Notes: generated by a model not told the origin, from the sequence alone. Positions 38,960 to 54,421 are shown, counted from the first letter of the stretch. The stretch: 64,000 nt of DNA from Gadus chalcogrammus (GCF_026213295.1 NC_079423.1:18393007-18457006); one strand, 5' to 3'. Program-made: numbers and translations.

Positions 38960-41900
38960 TTAGGGGTCCAAGCCAACAGGTTGGATCCCTATTGTTTTTG
39001 TAAGGATTATTATTATTAGGGGTCCAAGCCAACAGGTTGGATCCCTATTGTTTTTGTAAGGATTTTTTTTATTAGGGGTCCAAGCCAACAGGTTGGATCC
39101 CTATTGTTTTTGTAAGGATTTTTAGGGGTCCAAGCCAACAGGTTGGATCCCTATTGTTTTTGTAAGGATTATTATTATTATTATACTTCCCGCGCTAAAA
39201 GTGGGCCCACAGCCCAAACCGTAAATGGTGCCGACACGCCAATTGCATGACTAGATCCAGGTCCGGCACCGCTACTCAGATAATAAAATTCAGACACGCC
39301 GGTCACTAGGTGGCGCTATACCAAGGAATACGCGTTTGGGGCTATAACTCCCACACCGAACCTCCCAGAGTCCAAAAACTTGTACACATAGATGCACTGG
39401 AGTCTGCTGCATCTTTTGGCCTAGGCCACGCCCATTTGCGTCTATGAATATTTTTCGCTAAATCGCGAAAACCGCAAAACTGTTTTTTCCCTACTCCTCC
39501 CACATTTCTTGACCAATCGACACCAAACTTTGCACACGACATCTTCAGACGCACACGCAAAGGAATCGTATACAGTTTTTTGATCCGACCTTCGACGACG
39601 AAACGGTAGCATTTTGAATATTGGTATATTAGCTAAATTAGACGTGGAAAATCCAAAATACAAAAAAATCCAAAATTAGAAATCGGATCGAGTCCAAATT
39701 CTACACACATGTTGGTGCTAACCTTAATGACGTTCGATAAAAATTTCGGACAATTTCGCCATTAGAGGGCGCAATAAACGAGGAAATTGTATATCTTCTA
39801 CAAAATTTTGCCGCGAAAACGCTACACTGACTTCTCGCTACTCCTACCACAGTCGAATCCTTTGTATCCACAAGTTCAGGGTAGCGTTTTGAACACATGC
39901 TTCGCGTTGTGCCGGCGAAATTCACATTTCTTGTCGCGTTGTGCCGGCGAAATGCACACTTCTTGGACCCCTGCATAACTGCTTGCAGTTCTAGTTTTTA
40001 TTATTATTATTATTCCCCCCTAGAAGTGGGTCCACAGCCCAAACCGTAAAAGGTGCCGACACGCCAATTGCATGACTAGATCCAGGGCCCTGAGTTCTAA
40101 GCAGACGACAAAATCCAGACACGCCGGCCACTAGGTGGCGCTATACCAAGGAATACGCGTTTGGGGCTATAACTCCCACACCGAACCTCCCAGAGTCCAA
40201 AAACTTGTACACACAGATGCACTGGAGTCTGCTGCATCTTTTGGCATAGGCCACGCCCATTTGCGTCTATAATTTTTTTTCGCAAAATCGCGAAAACCGC
40301 AAAACTGTTTTTTCGCTACTCCTCCCACATTTCTTGACCAATCGACACAAAACTTTGCACACGACATCTTCAGACGCACACGCAAAGGAATCATATACAG
40401 TTTTTTGATCCGACCTTCGACGACGAAACGATAGCATTTTGAATATTGGTATATTAGCTAAATTAGACGTGGAAAATCAAAAATACAAAAAAATCCAAAA
40501 TTAGACATCGGATCGAGTCCAAATTCTACACACATGTTGGTGCTAACCTTAATGACGTTCGATAAAAATTTCGGAAAATTCCGCCATTAGGGGGCGCAAT
40601 AAACGAGGAAATTGTATATCTTCTACAAAATTTCGCCGCAAAAACGCTACACTGACTTCTCGCTACTCCTACCACAGTCAAATCCTTTGTATCCACAGGT
40701 TCAGGGTAGCGTTTTCAACACATGCTTCGCGATGTGCCGGCGAAATGCACATTTCTTGTCGCGTTGTGCCGGCGAAATGCACACTTCTTGTTATTATTAT
40801 TTTTATACTTACCCCCCTAAAAGTGGTACCACAGCCCAAACCGTAAATGGTGCACACACGCCAATTACATGACTAGATCCAGATCTCTTCGGACTACGCA
40901 GACGACAAAATCCAGACACGCCGGCCACTAGGTGGCGCTATACCAGGGAATACGCGTTTGGGGCTATAACTCCGACACCGAACCTCCCAGAGTCCAAAAA
41001 CTTGTACACACAGATGCACTGGAGTCTGCTGCATCTTTTGGCCTAGGCCACGCCCATTTGCGTCTATGAATATTTTTCGCTAAATCGCGAAAACCGCAAA
41101 ACTGTTTTTTCGCTACTCCTCGCACATTTCTTGACCAATCAACACCAAACTTTGCACACGGCATCTTCAGACGCACACGCAAAGGAATCATATACCGTTT
41201 TTTGATCCGACCTTCGACGACGAAACGGTAGAGTTTTGAATATTCTTTTATTAGCTAAATTAGACGTGGAAAATTAAAAAAACAAAAAATTCCAAAATTA
41301 GACATCGGATCGAGTCCAAATTTTAGACACATGTTGGTGCTAACCTTAATGACCTTCGATAAAAATTTCGGAAAATTTCGCCATTAGGGGGCGCAATAAA
41401 CGAGGAAATTGTATATCTTCTACAAAAATTTCGCCGCGAAAACGCTACACTGACTTCTCGCTACTCCACAGGTTCAGGGTAGCGTTTTGAACACATGCTT
41501 CGCGTTTTTCCGGCGAAATGCACATTTCTTGTCGCGTTGTGCCGGCGAAATGCACACTTCTTGGACCCCTGCATAACTGCTTGCAGTTCTAGTTATTATT
41601 ATTATTCCCCCCTAGAAGTGGGTCCACAGCCCAAACCGTAAATGGTGCCGACACGCCAATTGCATGACTAGATCCAGGGCCCTGAGTTCTAAGCAGACGA
41701 CAAAATCCAGACACGCCGGCCACTAGGTGGCGCTATACCAAGGAATACGCGTTTGGGGCTATAACTCCCACACCGAACCTCCCAGAGTCCAAAAACTTGT
41801 ACACACAGATGCACTGGAGTCTGCTGCATCTTTTGGCATAGGCCACGCCCATTTGCGTCTATAATTTTTTTTCGCAAAATCGCGAAAACCGCAAAACTGT

Positions 41901-44900
41901 TTTTTCGCTACTCCTCCCACATTTCTTGACCAATCGACACAAAACTTTGCACACGACATCTTCAGACGCACACGCAAAGGAATCATATACAGTTTTTTGA
42001 TCCGACCTTCGACGACGAAACGATAGCATTTTGAATATTGGTATATTAGCTAAATTAGACGTGGAAAATCAAAAATACAAAAAAATCCAAAATTAGACAT
42101 CGGATCGAGTCCAAATTCTACACACATGTTGGTGCTAACCTTAATGACGTTCGATAAAAATTTCGGAAAATTCCGCCATTAGGGGGCGCAATAAACGAGG
42201 AAATTGTATATCTTCTACAAAATTTCGCCGCAAAAACGCTACACTGACTTCTCGCTACTCCTACCACAGTCAAATCCTTTGTATCCACAGGTTCAGGGTA
42301 GCGTTTTCAACACATGCTTCGCGATGTGCCGGCGAAATGCACATTTCTTGTCGCGTTGTGCCGGCGAAATGCACACTTCTTGTTAGGGGTCCAAGCCAAC
42401 AGGTTGGATCCCTATTGTTTTTGTAAGGATTATTATTATTATTATTTCGTACGCCTTAGAAGTGGTACCACAGCCCAAACCGTAAATGGTGCACACGCGC
42501 CAATTACATGACTAGAACCAGGTCCGGCACCGCTACTCAGATAACAAAATCCAGACACGCCGGTCCCTAGGTGGCGCTATACCAAGGAATACGCGTTTGG
42601 GGCTATAACTCCCACACCGAACCTCCCAGAGTCCAAAAAATTGTACCCACAGATGCACTGGAGTCTGCTGCATCTTTTGGCATAGGCCACGCCCATTTGC
42701 GTCCATGAATATTTTTCGCTATATCGCAAAAACCGCAAAACAGTTTTTTCCCTACTCCTCCCACATTTCTTGACCAATCAACACAAAACTTTGCACACGA
42801 CATCTTCAGACGCACACGCAAAGAAATCCTAGACACTTTTTTGATCCGACCTTCGACGACGAAACGGTAGCGTTTTGAATATTTGTTTATTAGCTACGTT
42901 TTACGTCGAAACGCAAAAAATTAAAAAAATACCAAAATTAGTCATCGGATCAAGTCCAAATTTTTGACACATGTTGATGCTACCCCTACTGGCGTTCAAT
43001 AAAATAATCGGAATATTTTGCCATAAGGGGGCGCAATAAATGAGGAAATTGTATATCTTCGACAAAATCTCGCCGCGAAAACGCTACACTGACTTCCCGC
43101 TACTCCTACCACAGTCAAATCCTTTGTATCCACAGGTTCAGGGTAGCGTATTGAACACATGCTTCGCATTGTGCCGGCGAAATGCACATTTCTTGTCGCG
43201 TTGTGCCGGCGAAATGCACACTTCTTGGACCCCTGCATAACTGCTTGCAGTTCTAGTTATTATTATTTTTATACTTACCCCCCTAAAAGTGGTACCACAG
43301 CCCAAACCGTAAATGGTGCACACACGCCAATTACATGACTAGATCCAGATCTCTTCGGACTACGCAGACGACAAAATCCAGACACGCCGGCCACTAGGTG
43401 GCGCTATACCAGGGAATACGCGTTTGGGGCTATAACTCCGACACCGAACCTCCCAGAGTCCAAAAACTTGTACACACAGATGCACTGGAGTCTGCTGCAT
43501 CTTTTGGCCTAGGCCACGCCCATTTGCGTCTATGAATATTTTTCGCTAAATCGCGAAAACCGCAAAACTGTTTTTTCGCTACTCCTCGCACATTTCTTGA
43601 CCAATCAACACCAAACTTTGCACACGGCATCTTCAGACGCACACGCAAAGGAATCATATACCGTTTTTTGATCCGACCTTCGACGACGAAACGGTAGAGT
43701 TTTGAATATTCTTTTATTAGCTAAATTAGACGTGGAAAATTAAAAAAACAAAAAATTCCAAAATTAGACATCGGATCGAGTCCAAATTTTAGACACATGT
43801 TGGTGCTAACCTTAATGACCTTCGATAAAAATTTCGGAAAATTTCGCCATTAGGGGGCGCAATAAACGAGGAAATTGTATATCTTCTACAAAAATTTCGC
43901 CGCGAAAACGCTACACTGACTTCTCGCTACTCCACAGGTTCAGGGTAGCGTTTTGAACACATGCTTCGCGTTTTTCCGGCGAAATGCACATTTCTTGTCG
44001 CGTTGTGCCGGCGAAATGCACACTTCTTGGACCCCTGCATAACTGCTTGCAGTTCTAGTTATTCTTACCCCCCTAAAAGTGGGACCACAGCCCAAACCGT
44101 AAATGGTGCCGACACGCGAATTGCATGACTAGATCCAGATCTGTTCGGACTAAGCAGACGACAAAATCCAGACGCGCCGGTCACTAGGTGGCGCTATACC
44201 AAGGAATACGCGTTTGGGGCTATAACTCCCACACCGAACCTCCCACAGTCAAAAACTTGTACCCACATATTCACTGGAGTCTGCTGCATCTTTTGGCCTA
44301 GGCCACGCCCATTTGCGTCCATGAATATTTTTCGCTAAATCGCGAAAACCGCAAAACAGTTTTTTCCCTACTCCTCCCACATTTCTTGACCAATCAACAC
44401 CAAACTTTGCACACGACATCTTCAGACGCACACGCAAAGGAATCATCAACAGTTTTTTGATCCGACCTTCGACGACGAAACGGTAGAGTTTTGAATATTT
44501 GTTTATTAGCTAAATTAGACGTGGAAAATCAAAAATACAAAAAAATCCAAAAGTAGACATCGCATCGAGTCCTAATTCTACACACATGTTGGTGCTAACC
44601 TTAATGTCGTTCGATAAAAATTTCGGAAGATTTCGCCATTAGGGGCGCAATAAACGAGGAAATTGTATATCTTCTACAAAATTTCGCCCCGAAAACGCTA
44701 CACTGACTTCTCGCTACTCCTACCACAGTCAAATCCTTTGTATCCACAGGTTCAGGGTAGCGTTTTGAACACATGCTTCGCGTCGTGCCGGCGAAACGCA
44801 CATTTCTTGTCGCGTTGTGCCGGCGAAATGCACACTTCTTGGACCCCTGCATAATTATTAGGGGTCCAAGCCAACAGGTTGGATCCCTATTGTTTTTGTA

Positions 44901-47900
44901 AGGATTTTTTTTATTATTATTATTATACTACCTCCCCGTGAAAGTGGAACCACAGCCCAAACCGTAAATGGTGCACACGCGCCAATTACATGACTAGAAC
45001 CAGTACCGGCACCGCTACTCAGATAACCAAATCCAGACATGCCGGCCACTAGGTGGCGCTATACCAAGGAGAAACACGTTTGGGGCTATAACTCCCACAC
45101 CGAACCTCCCAGAGTCCAAAAACTTGTACACACAGATGCACTGGAGTCTGCTGCATCTTTTGGCCTAGGCCACGCCCATTTGCGTCTATGAATATTTTTC
45201 GCTAAATCGCGAAAACCGCAAAACTGTTTTTTTCCCTACTCCTCCCACATTTCTTGACCAATCAACACCAAACTTTGCACACGACATCTTCAGACGCACA
45301 CGCAAAGGAATCATCAACAGTTTTTTGATCCGACCTTCGACGACGAAACGGTAGAGTTTTGAATATTTGTTTATTAGCTAAATTAGACGTGGAAAATCAA
45401 AAATACAAAGAAATCCAAAAGTAGACATCGGATCGAGTCCTAATTCTACACACATGTTGGTGCTAACCTTAATGTCGTTCGATAAAAATTTCGGAAGATT
45501 TCGCCATTAGGGGGCGCAATAAACGAGGAAATTGTATATCTTCTACAAAATTTCGCCCCGAAAACGCTACACTGACTTCTCGCTACTCCTACCACAGTCA
45601 AATCCTTTGTATCCACAGGTTCAGGGTAGCGTTTTGAACACATGCTTCGCGTTGTGCCGGCGAAATGCACACTTCTTGGACCCCTGCATAACTGCTTGCA
45701 GTTCTAGTTATACTTCCCGCGCTAAAAGTGGGTCCACAGCCCAAACCGTAAATGGTGCCGACACGCCAATTGCATGACTAGATCCAGGTCCGGCACCGCT
45801 ACTCAGATAACAAAATCCAGACACGCCGGCCACTAGGTGGCGCTATACCAAGGGAAAATGCGTTTGGGGCTATAACTCCCACACCGAACCTCCCACATTC
45901 AAAACCTCGTACACACAGATTCACTGGAGTCTGCTGCATCTTTTGGCATAGGCCACGCCCATTTGCGTCTATAATTTTTTTTCGCAAAATCGCGAAAACC
46001 GCAAAACTGTTTTTTCGCTACTCCTCCCACATTTCTTGACCAATCGACACAAAACTTTGCACACGACATCTTCAGACGCACACGCAAAGGAATCATATAC
46101 AGTTTTTTGATCCGACCTTCGACGACGAAACGATAGCATTTTGAATATTGGTATATTAGCTAAATTAGACGTGGAAAATCAAAAATACAAAAAAATCCAA
46201 AATTAGACATCGGATCGAGTCCAAATTCTACACACATGTTGGTGCTAACCTTAATGACGTTCGATAAAATTTTCGGAAAATTCCGCCATTAGGGGGCGCA
46301 ATAAACGAGGAAATTGTATATCTTCTACAAAATTTCGCCGCAAAAACGCTACACTGACTTCTCGCTACTCCTACCACAGTCAAATCCTTTGTATCCACAG
46401 GTTCAGGGTAGCGTTTTCAACACATGCTTCGCGATGTGCCGGCGAAATGCACATTTCTTGTCGCGTTGTGCCGGCGAAATGCACACTTCTTGGACCCCTG
46501 CATAACTGCTTGCAGTTCTAGTTATTATTCCTGCGCTAAAAGTGGTACCACAGCCCAAACCGTAAATGGTGCACACGCGCCAATTACATGACTAGAACCA
46601 GTACCGGCACCGCTACTCAGATATCCAAATCCAGACATGCCGGCCACTAGGTGGCGCTATACCAAGGAGAAACACGTTTGGGGCTATAGCTCCAACACCG
46701 AACCTCCCACAGTCCAAAAACTTGTACACACAGATGCACTGGAGTCTGCTGCATCTTTTGGCCTAGGCCACGCCCATTTGCGTCTATGAATATTTTTCGC
46801 TAAATCGCGAAAACCGCAAAACTGTTTTTTCGCTACTCCTCCCACATTTCTTGACCAATCAACACCAAACTATGCAAACGACATCTTCAGACGCACACGC
46901 AAAGGAATCATCAACAGTTTTTTGATCCGACCTTCGACGACGAAACGGTAGAGTTTTGAATATTTGTTTATTAGCTAAATTAGACGTGGAAAATCAAAAA
47001 TACAAAAAAATCCAAAAGTAGACATCGGATCGAGTCCTAATTCTACACACATGTTGTTGCTAACCTTAATGTCGTTCGATAAAAATTTCGGAAGATTTCG
47101 CCATTAGGGGGCGCAATGAACGAGGAAATTGTATATCTTCTACAAAATTTCGCCCCGAAAACGCTACACTGACTTCTCGCTACTCCTACCACAGTCAATC
47201 CTTTGTATCCACAGGTTCAGGGTAGCGTTTTGAACACATGCTTCGCGTCGTGCCGGCGAAATGCACATTTCTTGTCGCGTTGTGCCGGCGAAATGCACAC
47301 TTCTTGGACCCCTGCATAACTGCTTGCAGTTCTAGTTATACTTCCCGCGCTAAAAGTGGGCCCACAGCCCAAACCGTAAATGGTGCCGACACGCCAATTG
47401 CATGACTAGATCCAGGTCCGGCACCGCTACTCAGATAACAAAATCCAGACACGCCGGCCACTAGGTGGCGCTATACCAAGGAAAGACGCGTTTGGGGCTA
47501 TAACTCCCACACCGAACCTCCCACATTCAAAACCTCGTACACACAGATTCACTGGAGTCTGCTGCATCTTTTGGCATAGGCCACGCCCATTTGCGTCTAT
47601 AATTTTTTTTCGCAAAATCGCGAAAACCGCAAAACTGTTTTTTCGCTACTCCTCCCACATTTCTTGACCAATCGACACAAAACTTTGCACACGACATCTT
47701 CAGACGCACACGCAAAGGAATCATATACAGTTTTTTGATCCGACCTTCGACGACGAAACGATAGCATTTTGAATATTGGTATATTAGCTAAATTAGACGT
47801 GGAAAATCAAAAATACAAAAAAAATCCAAAATTAGACATCGGATCGAGTCCAAATTCTACACACATGTTGGTGCTAACCTTAATGACGTTCGATAAAAAA

Positions 47901-48150
47901 TTCGGAAAATTCCGCCATTAGGGGGCGCAATAAACGAGGAAATTGTATATCTTCTACAAAATTTCGCCGCGAAAACGCTACACTGACTTCTCGCTACTCC
48001 TACCACAGTCAAATCCTTTGTATCCACAGGTTCAGGGTAGCGTTTTGAACACATGCTTCGCGTTGTGCCGGCGAAACGCACATTTCTTGTCGCGTTGTGC
48101 CGGCGAAATGCACACTTCTTGGACCCCTGCATAACTGCTTGCAGTTCTAG
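38960..48150 (+). repeat. Run of short monomers 42-52
   Basis: Junctions are at about 39,994, 40,790, 41,592, 42,382, 43,256, 44,058, 44,853, 45,707, 46,521 and 47,335. This run is one monomer shorter than the matching run in copy A. Monomer 45 (41,593-42,382) is a chimera with the leader of monomer 12 and the body of monomer 13. Confidence 0.92.
38962..39169 (+). repeat. 55-bp hairpin minisatellite, four copies
   Basis: This matches the four-copy cluster at 7,729-7,936 in copy number and spacer pattern, differing only at the last spacer. Confidence 0.9.
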
Positions 48151-49212
48151 TTAGGGGTCCAAGCCAACAGGTTGGATCCCTATTGTTTTTGTAAGGATTT
48201 TTCTTATTATTCTTACCCCCCTAAAAGTGATACCACACCCCAAACCGTAAATGGTGCCGACACGCAAATTGCATGACTAGATCCAGATCTGTTCGGACTA
48301 AGCAGACGACAAAATCCAGACGCGCCGGTCACTAGGTGGCGCTATACCAAGGAATATGCGTTTGGGGCTATAACTCCCACACCGAACCTCCCACATTCAA
48401 AACCTTGTACACACAGATGCACTGGAGTCTGCTGCATCTTTGGCCTAGGCCACGCCCATTTCCGTCCATGAATATTTTTCACTAAATCGCGAAAACCGTA
48501 AAACTATTTTTTCCCTACTCCTCCCACATTTCTTGACCAATCGACACCAAACTTTGCACACGGCATCTTCAGACGCACACGCAAAGAAATCTTAGACAGT
48601 TTTTTGATCCAACCTTCGACGACGAAACGGTAGAGTTTTGAATATTTGTTTATTAGCTAAATTAGACGTGGAAAATCAAAAATACAAAAAAATCCAAAAG
48701 TAGACATCGGATCGAGTCCTAATTCTACACACATGTCGGTGCTACCCTTAATGGCGTTCAATAAAGAATTCGGAATATTTCGCCCTTAGGGGGCGCAATA
48801 AACGAGGAAATTGTATATCTTCTAATTGGCCAAAAGAATGTTCTTCAAACTATAAGGGAACCATCAAGGGGCAAACCCGAGTCTATATAAAAAATATGGC
48901 CAAGAATTATTAATGTGGGCGGGAGTTATTTGGCAAAGGAAAATTGTCTTTGGAAAATTTCGCCACAAGGGGGCGCAAATAAACGACGAAATAATATATC
49001 TCCTAACTGGCCAATGGAATGTTCTGAAAACGCGTTTTAGGCTATAACTCCCACACCGAAGCTCCCACAGTCAAAAACTTTATATCCACAGATTCACTGG
49101 AGTCAGCTGCATCTTTTGGCATACGCCGTTCCTCAATTTCGAACACATGCTTTGCGTTGTGCCGGCGAAATGCACACTTCTTGGACCCCTGCATAACTGC
49201 TTGCAGTTCTAG
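48151..49212 (+). repeat. Long monomer 53 with TATA module
   Basis: This is the counterpart of 17,754-18,816, with the TCACTAGG first core, CCCTTAGGGGGCGC second core and TATA box near 48,888. Confidence 0.92.
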
Positions 49213-50059
49213 TTAGGGGTCCAAGCCAACAGGTTGGATCCCTATTGTTTTTGTAAGGATTTTTTTTATTATTATTATTATACTACCTCCCCGTGAAAGT
49301 GGAACCACAGCCCAAACCGTAAATGGTGCACACGCGCCAATTACATGACTAGAACCAGTACCGGCACCGCTACTCAGATAACCAAATCCAGACATGCCGG
49401 CCACTAGGTGGCGCTATACCAAGGAGAAACACGTTTGGGGCTATAACTCCCACACCGAACCTCCCAGAGTCCAAAACTTGTACACACAGATGCACTGGAG
49501 TCTGCTGCATCTTTTGGCCTAGGCCACGCCCATTTGCGTCTATGAATATTTTTCGCTAAATCGCGAAAACCGCAAAACTGTTTTTTCCCTACTCCTCCCA
49601 CATTTCTTGACCAATCAACACCAAACTTTGCACACGACATCTTCAGACGCACACGCAAAGGAATCATCAACAGTTTTTTGATCCGACCTTCGACGACGAA
49701 ACGGTAGAGTTTTGAATATTTGTTTATTAGCTAAATTAGACGTGGAAAATCAAAAATACAAAGAAATCCAAAAGTAGACATCGGATCGAGTCCTAATTCT
49801 ACACACATGTTGGTGCTAACCTTAATGTCGTTCGATAAAAATTTCGGAAGATTTCGCCATTAGGGGGCGCAATAAACGAGGAAATTGTATATCTTCTACA
49901 AAATTTCGCCCCGAAAACGCTACACTGACTTCTCGCTACTCCTACCACAGTCAAATCCTTTGTATCCACAGGTTCAGGGTAGCGTTTGAACACATGCTTC
50001 GCGTTGTGCCGGCGAAATGCACACTTCTTGGACCCCTGCATAACTGCTTGCAGTTCTAG
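49213..50059 (+). repeat. Short monomer 54
   Basis: This is the counterpart of 18,817-19,666. It has a single GTGCCGGCG tract and a one-T deletion (AGCGTTTGAAC) in the tail. Confidence 0.92.
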
Positions 50060-50105
50060 TTAGGGGTCCAAGCCAACAGGTTGGATCCCTATTGTTTTTG
50101 TAAGG

Positions 50106-50142
<37 letters not shown>

Positions 50143-51501
50143 CCCCCCTAGAAGTGGGCCCACAGCACAAACCGTAAATGGTGCAGACATGCCAAATGCA
50201 TGACTAGATCAAGATCCGTGGCGACTACGCAGACGACAAAATCCAGACATGCCGGCCACTAGGTGGCGCTATACCAAGGAATACGCGTTTGGGGCTATAA
50301 CTCCCACACCGAACCTCCCACAGTCAAAAACGTTATACCCACAGATGCACTGGAGTCTGCTGCATCTTTTGGGCTAGGCCACGCCCATTTGCGTCTATGA
50401 ATATTTTTCGCTAAATCGCGAAAACCGCAAAACAGTTTTTTCCCTACTCCTCCCACATTTCTTGACCAATCAACACCAAACTTTGCACACGACATCGTCA
50501 GACGCACACGCAAAGGAATCATCAACAGTTTTTTGATCCGACCTTCGACGACGAAACGGTAGCGTTTTGAATATTTGTTTATTGGCTACGTTTTACGTCG
50601 AAACGCAAAAATTCAAAGAATACCAAAAGTAGACATCGGATCAAGTCAAAATTTTAGACACATGTCGGTGCTACCCTTATTGGCGTTCAATAAGAAATTC
50701 GGAATATTTCGCCATTAGGGGGCGCAATAAACGAGGAAATTGTATATCTTCTAATTGGCCAAAGGAATGTTCTTCAAACTATAAGGGAACCATCAAGGGG
50801 CAAACCCGAGTCTATATAAAAAATATGGCCAAGAATTAATAATGTAGGCGGGAGTTATTTGGCAAAGGAAAATTGTCTTTGGAAAATTTCGCCAACAGGG
50901 CGGCGCCAAAAAACGACGAAATAATATATCTCCTATTTGGCCAATGGAATGTTCTGAAAACGCGTTTTAGGCTATAACTCCCACACCGAAGCTCCCACAG
51001 TCAAAAACGTTATACGCACAGATTCACTGGAGTCAGCTGCATCCTTTGGCATAGGCCAGGCCCATTTGCGTCAGTATTTTCTTTATGCAAAATCGCAAAA
51101 ACAGCTAAACTGCCTTTTCGCTACTCCTCCCACATTTCTTGCCCAATTGACACCAAACTTTGCACACGACATCTTCAGACGCACACTACAAGAAATCAGC
51201 AAAACTATTTTGATCCGACCATCGTTGACGAAACGGTAGCGTTTTGAATATATGTTTTGCGTTGCAAATCAGTAAAAACTATTTTGATCCAACGACGACT
51301 AAACGGTAGCGGAAAATGCGTTTGGGGCCGAAACTCCCACACTGAACCTCTCACAGTCAAAACCTTTATATCCACAGGTTGTTCACGGTAGCGTTTTGAA
51401 TACTTGGTTCGCGTTGTGCCGGCGAAATGCACATTTCTTGTCGCGTTGTGCCGGCGAAATGCACACTTCTTGGACCCCTGCATAACTGCTTGCAGTTCTA
51501 G
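50060..51501 (+). repeat. Extra-long monomer 55
   Basis: This is the counterpart of 19,667-21,110, with the long (ATT)n run at about 50,105-50,142, TATA box near 50,815 and duplicated half. Confidence 0.92.
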
Positions 51502-53247
51502 TTATTATACTTCCTACCAAGAAAGTGGGAATACAGCCCATACCGTAAATGTTGCACACACGCCAATTGCATGACTAGATCCAGGTCAGTGAAGACTATG
51601 CAGACGACAAAATCCAGACACGCCGGCCACTAGGTGGCGCTATACCAAGGAATACGCGTTTGGGGCTATAACTCCCACACCGAACCTCCCACAGTCCAAA
51701 AACTTGTACACACAGATGCACTGGAGTCTGCTGCATCTTTTGGCCTAGGCCACGCCCATTTGCGTCTATGAATATTTTTCGCTAAATCGCGAAAACCGCA
51801 AAACTGTTTTTTCCCTACTCCTCCCACATTTCTTGACCAATCGACACCAAACTTTGCACACGACATCTTCAGACGCACACGCATAGAAATCTTAGACAGT
51901 TTTTTGATCCGACCTTCGACGACGAAACGGTAGAGTTTTGAATATTGGTTTATTAGCTAAATTAGACGTGGAAAATTAAAAATCCAAAAAAATCCAAAAT
52001 TAGACATCGGATCGAGTCCAAATTCTACACACATGTTGGTGCTAACCTTAATGACGTTCGATAAAAATTTCGGAAAATTCCGCCATTAGGGGGCGCAATA
52101 AACGAGGAAATTGTATATCTTCTACAAAATTTCGCCGCGAAAACGCCACACTGACTTCTCGCTACTCCTACCACAGTCAAATCCTTTGTATCCACAGGTT
52201 CAGGGTAGCGTTTTCAACACATGCTTCGCGTTGTGCCGGCGAAATGCACATTTCTTGTCGCGTTGTGCCGGCGAAATGCACACTTCTTGGACCCCTGCAT
52301 AACTGCTTGCAGTTCTAGTTAGGGGTCCAAGCCAACAGGTTGGATCCCTATTGTTTTTGTAAGGATTATTATTATTAGGGGTCCAAGCCAACAGGTTGGA
52401 TCCCTATTGTTTTTGTAAGGATTATTATTCCTATTATTCTTACCCCCCTAAAAGTGGGACCACAGCCCAAACCGTAAATGGTGCCGACACGCGAATTGCA
52501 TGACTAGATCCAGATCTGTTCGGACTAAGCAGACGACAAAATCCAGACGCGCCGGTCACTAGGTGGCGCTATACCAAGGAATACGCGTTTGGGGCTATAA
52601 CTCCCACACCGAACCTCCCACATTCAAAACCTTGTACACACAGATGCACTGGAGTCTGCTGCATCTTTTGGCCTAGGCCACGCCCATTTGCGTCTATGAA
52701 TATTTTTCGCTAAATCGCGAAAACCGCAAAACTGTTTTTTCCCTACTCCTCCCACATTTCTTGACCAATCGACACCAAACTTTGCACACGACATCTTCAG
52801 ACGCACACGCATAGAAATCTTAGACAGTTTTTTGATCCGACCTTCGACGACGAAACGGTAGAGTTTTGAATATTGGTTTATTAGCTAAATTAGACGTGGA
52901 AAATTAAAAATCCAAAAAAATCCAAAATTAGACATCGGATCGAGTCCAAATTCTACACACATGTTGGTGCTAACCTTAATGACGTTCGATAAAAATTTCG
53001 GAAAATTCCGCCATTAGGGGGCGCAATAAACGAGGAAATTGTATATCTTCTACAAAATTTCGCCGCGGAAAACGCCACACTGACTTCTCGCTACTCCTAC
53101 CACAGTCAAATCCTTTGTATCCACAGGTTCAGGGTAGCGTTTTCAACACATGCTTCGCGTTGTGCCGGCGAAATGCACATTTCTTGTCGCGTTGTGCCGG
53201 CGAAATGCACACTTCTTGGACCCCTGCATAACTGCTTGCAGTTCTAG
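51502..53247 (+). repeat. Short monomers 56-57
   Basis: The junction is at 52,318. They are the counterparts of 21,111-22,855. A GCGAAAACG / GCGGAAAACG length variant is swapped between the two sister monomers relative to copy A. Confidence 0.92.
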
Positions 53248-54421
53248 TTAGGGGTCCAAGCCAACAGGTTGGATCCCTATTGTTTTTGTAAGGATTATTA
53301 TTATTAGGGGTCCAAGCCAACAGGTTGGATCCCTATTGTTTTTGTAAGGATTATTATTAGGGGTCCAAGCCAACAGGTTGGATCCCTATTGTTTTTGTAA
53401 GGATTTTTTTTATTATTATTCCCCCCTAGAAGTGGGTCCACAGCCCAAACCGTAAATGGTGCCGACACGCCAATTGCATGACTAGATCCAGGTCCCTGAG
53501 TTCTAGGCAGACGACAAAATCCAGACACGCCGGCCACTAGGTGGCGCTATACCAAGGAAAGACGCGTTTGGGGCTATAACTCCCACAACGAACCTCCCAG
53601 AGTCCAAAAACTTGTACACACAGATGCACTGGAGTCTGCTGCATCTTTTGCCATAGGCCACGCCCATTTGCGTCTATGAATATTTTTCGCAAAATCGCGA
53701 AAACCGCAAAACAGTTTTTTCCCTACTCCTCCCACATTTTTTGACCAATCAACACCAAACTTTGCACACGACATCTTCAGACGCACACGCAAAGAAATTA
53801 TCGGACAGTTTTTTGATCCGACCGTCGACGACGAAACGGTAGCGTTTTGAATATTGGTATATTAGCTAAATTAGACGTGGAAAATCAAAAATCCAGAAAA
53901 ATCCAAAAGTAGACATCGGAACGAGTCCAAATTTTACAGACATGTTGGTGCTAACCTTAATGTCGTTCAATAAAATTTTCGGAATATTTCGCCATTAGGG
54001 GGCGCAATAAACGAGGAAATTGTATATCTTCTTATTGGCCAAAGGAATGTTCTTCAAACTCAAAGGAAACCATCAAGGGGCAAACCCGAGTCTATATAAA
54101 AATATGGCCAAGAATTATTAATGTGGGCGGGAGTTATTTGGCAAAGGAAAATTGTCTTTGGAAAATTTCGCCACAAGGGGTCGCAAATAAACGACGAAAT
54201 AATATATCTCCTAACTGGCCAATGGAATGTTCTGAAAACGCGTTTGTGGCTATAACTCCCACACCGAAGCTCCCACAGTCAAAACCTTTATATCCACAGA
54301 TTCACTGGAGTCAGCTGCATCTTTTGGCATACGCTGTTTCTCAATTTTTGAACACATGCTTCGCGTTGTGCCGGCGAAATGCACACTTCTTGGACCCCTG
54401 CATAACTGCTTGCAGTTCTAG
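53248..54421 (+). repeat. Long monomer 58 with TATA module
   Basis: This is the counterpart of 22,856-24,030, again with three 55-bp modules (53,250-53,404). The TATA box is near 54,092. Confidence 0.92.
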
